DNA of 6,272 bases from Deltaproteobacteria bacterium (GTDB lineage Bacteria > Myxococcota > Myxococcia > Myxococcales > 40CM-4-68-19): positions 1-6,272 of the forward strand of contig VBKQ01000185.1 in NCBI GenBank assembly GCA_005879505.1, written 5' to 3'. How positions within the stretch are numbered: position 1 is the first letter of the stretch; the number at the start of each line of letters is the position of its first letter. Below the pieces are notes generated by a model. It saw nothing but the letters and a program-made list of their open reading frames with translations, was not told where the DNA came from and did no database searches. Of this stretch, positions 6,091-6,272 are shown piece by piece. A program made the translations under genes and the position numbers.

Positions 6091-6228
6091 TCAACGCCCG
6101 AGGGCGGCGTAGATGTGGCCGCGCGGGGGCCCGAACTTCCACATGCTCGCGACGCCCGCGGCCATCAAGCAAAGCAGCCCGGCGACGAGCAACCAGATCG
6201 TCTGGCGGGGAGGGAAGAGCCGGCGCAT
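6091..6228 (-). CDS. Small single-pass membrane protein, 45 residues
   Basis: This minus-strand frame runs from ATG 6228 to TGA 6091. It encodes a basic N-terminus (MRRLFPPRQ), one strongly hydrophobic segment of about 20 residues (positions 10-30, TIWLLVAGLLCLMAAGVASM) and a short tail ending HIYAALGR. About 42 of its 45 codons end in G or C, whereas the overlapping 65-codon frame on the same strand has many A/T-ending codons and no hydrophobic segment; this favours the short frame. An in-frame TGA 33 bases upstream of the ATG (6264-6262) rules out a longer form. The positive N-terminus suggests N-in, C-out topology. The only GGAG is 15 bases from the ATG, too far to be a normal ribosome site, but promoter-like elements end 8 bases before the ATG. 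It is convergent with the 268-residue gene (10-bp gap). Function unknown. Confidence 0.6.
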   Translation of the reverse strand: MRRLFPPRQTIWLLVAGLLCLMAAGVASMWKFGPPRGHIYAALGR

Positions 6229-6236
6229 ACCCGGGC

Positions 6237-6265
6237 ATCGTAACTCCGACGCGAGTCGAAGTCAC
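6237..6265 (-). promoter_or_regulatory. Possible promoter of the small membrane protein gene
   Basis: On the minus strand, GTGACT (6265-6260, 4 of 6 to the -35 consensus) is followed after 17 bp by TACGAT (6242-6237, 4 of 6 to the -10 consensus). The -10 ends 8 bases before ATG 6228, the same geometry as the promoter at 5238-5265. It predicts transcription starting at the ATG and supports the 45-codon gene as a real unit. Confidence 0.4.
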
Positions 6266-6272
6266 ATCCCCA

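Noticed and set aside
6068..6265. 65-codon minus-strand frame overlapping the 45-codon membrane peptide
   Set aside because: Its codons have much lower G/C at third positions, its product is Arg/Pro-rich without structure, and it overlaps the end of the convergent gene.

Overview
The window is GC-rich (roughly two thirds G+C, with a strong G/C bias at third codon positions) and densely coding on both strands. That fits a high-GC bacterium, for example a Myxococcota/Deltaproteobacteria-like or other high-GC proteobacterial lineage. No rRNA, tRNA, phage or transposon marker fixes the taxonomy. I see no CRISPR array, insertion sequence or tRNA.

Layout: (1) 2-514 (+) is the 3' end of an unrecognised helical protein whose start lies outside the window. 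(2) 557-4328 (+) is a tight three-gene operon for a molybdenum-iron-sulfur-flavin enzyme of the xanthine oxidase family: a [2Fe-2S] subunit, a molybdopterin subunit and a FAD subunit, joined by two 4-bp ATGA stop/start overlaps. The FAD subunit carries a cysteine-rich insertion with the C-x15-C-x7-C-x8-C spacing of the extra [4Fe-4S] cluster of 4-hydroxybenzoyl-CoA reductase (HCR). The operon is therefore best called hcrC-hcrA-hcrB. (3) 4335-5192 (-) is a ferritin-like di-iron carboxylate protein, convergent with the operon. Both stop codons lie inside one perfect 16-bp palindrome. (4) 5274-6080 (+) is an unrecognised, mostly helical 268-residue protein, divergent from the di-iron gene across an 81-bp shared promoter region. 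(5) 6091-6228 (-) is a 45-codon gene for a probable single-pass membrane peptide, found by reading the strand directly.

How it fits together: the hcr products should form one enzyme. Electrons from a low-potential ferredoxin would pass through the [4Fe-4S] cluster, FAD and two [2Fe-2S] clusters to molybdenum, which removes the phenolic hydroxyl of 4-hydroxybenzoyl-CoA to give benzoyl-CoA. This step feeds anaerobic aromatic degradation. The CoA ligase, benzoyl-CoA reductase and cofactor-maturation genes are not in the window. The di-iron protein and its divergent neighbour have no proven link to this pathway.

The most unusual pattern is at the gene starts. The non-coupled starts lack Shine-Dalgarno sequences and instead have -10-like hexamers 7-8 bases upstream of the start codon, which is the arrangement expected for leaderless mRNAs. 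The two best examples also have a -35-like element at 16-17 bp.
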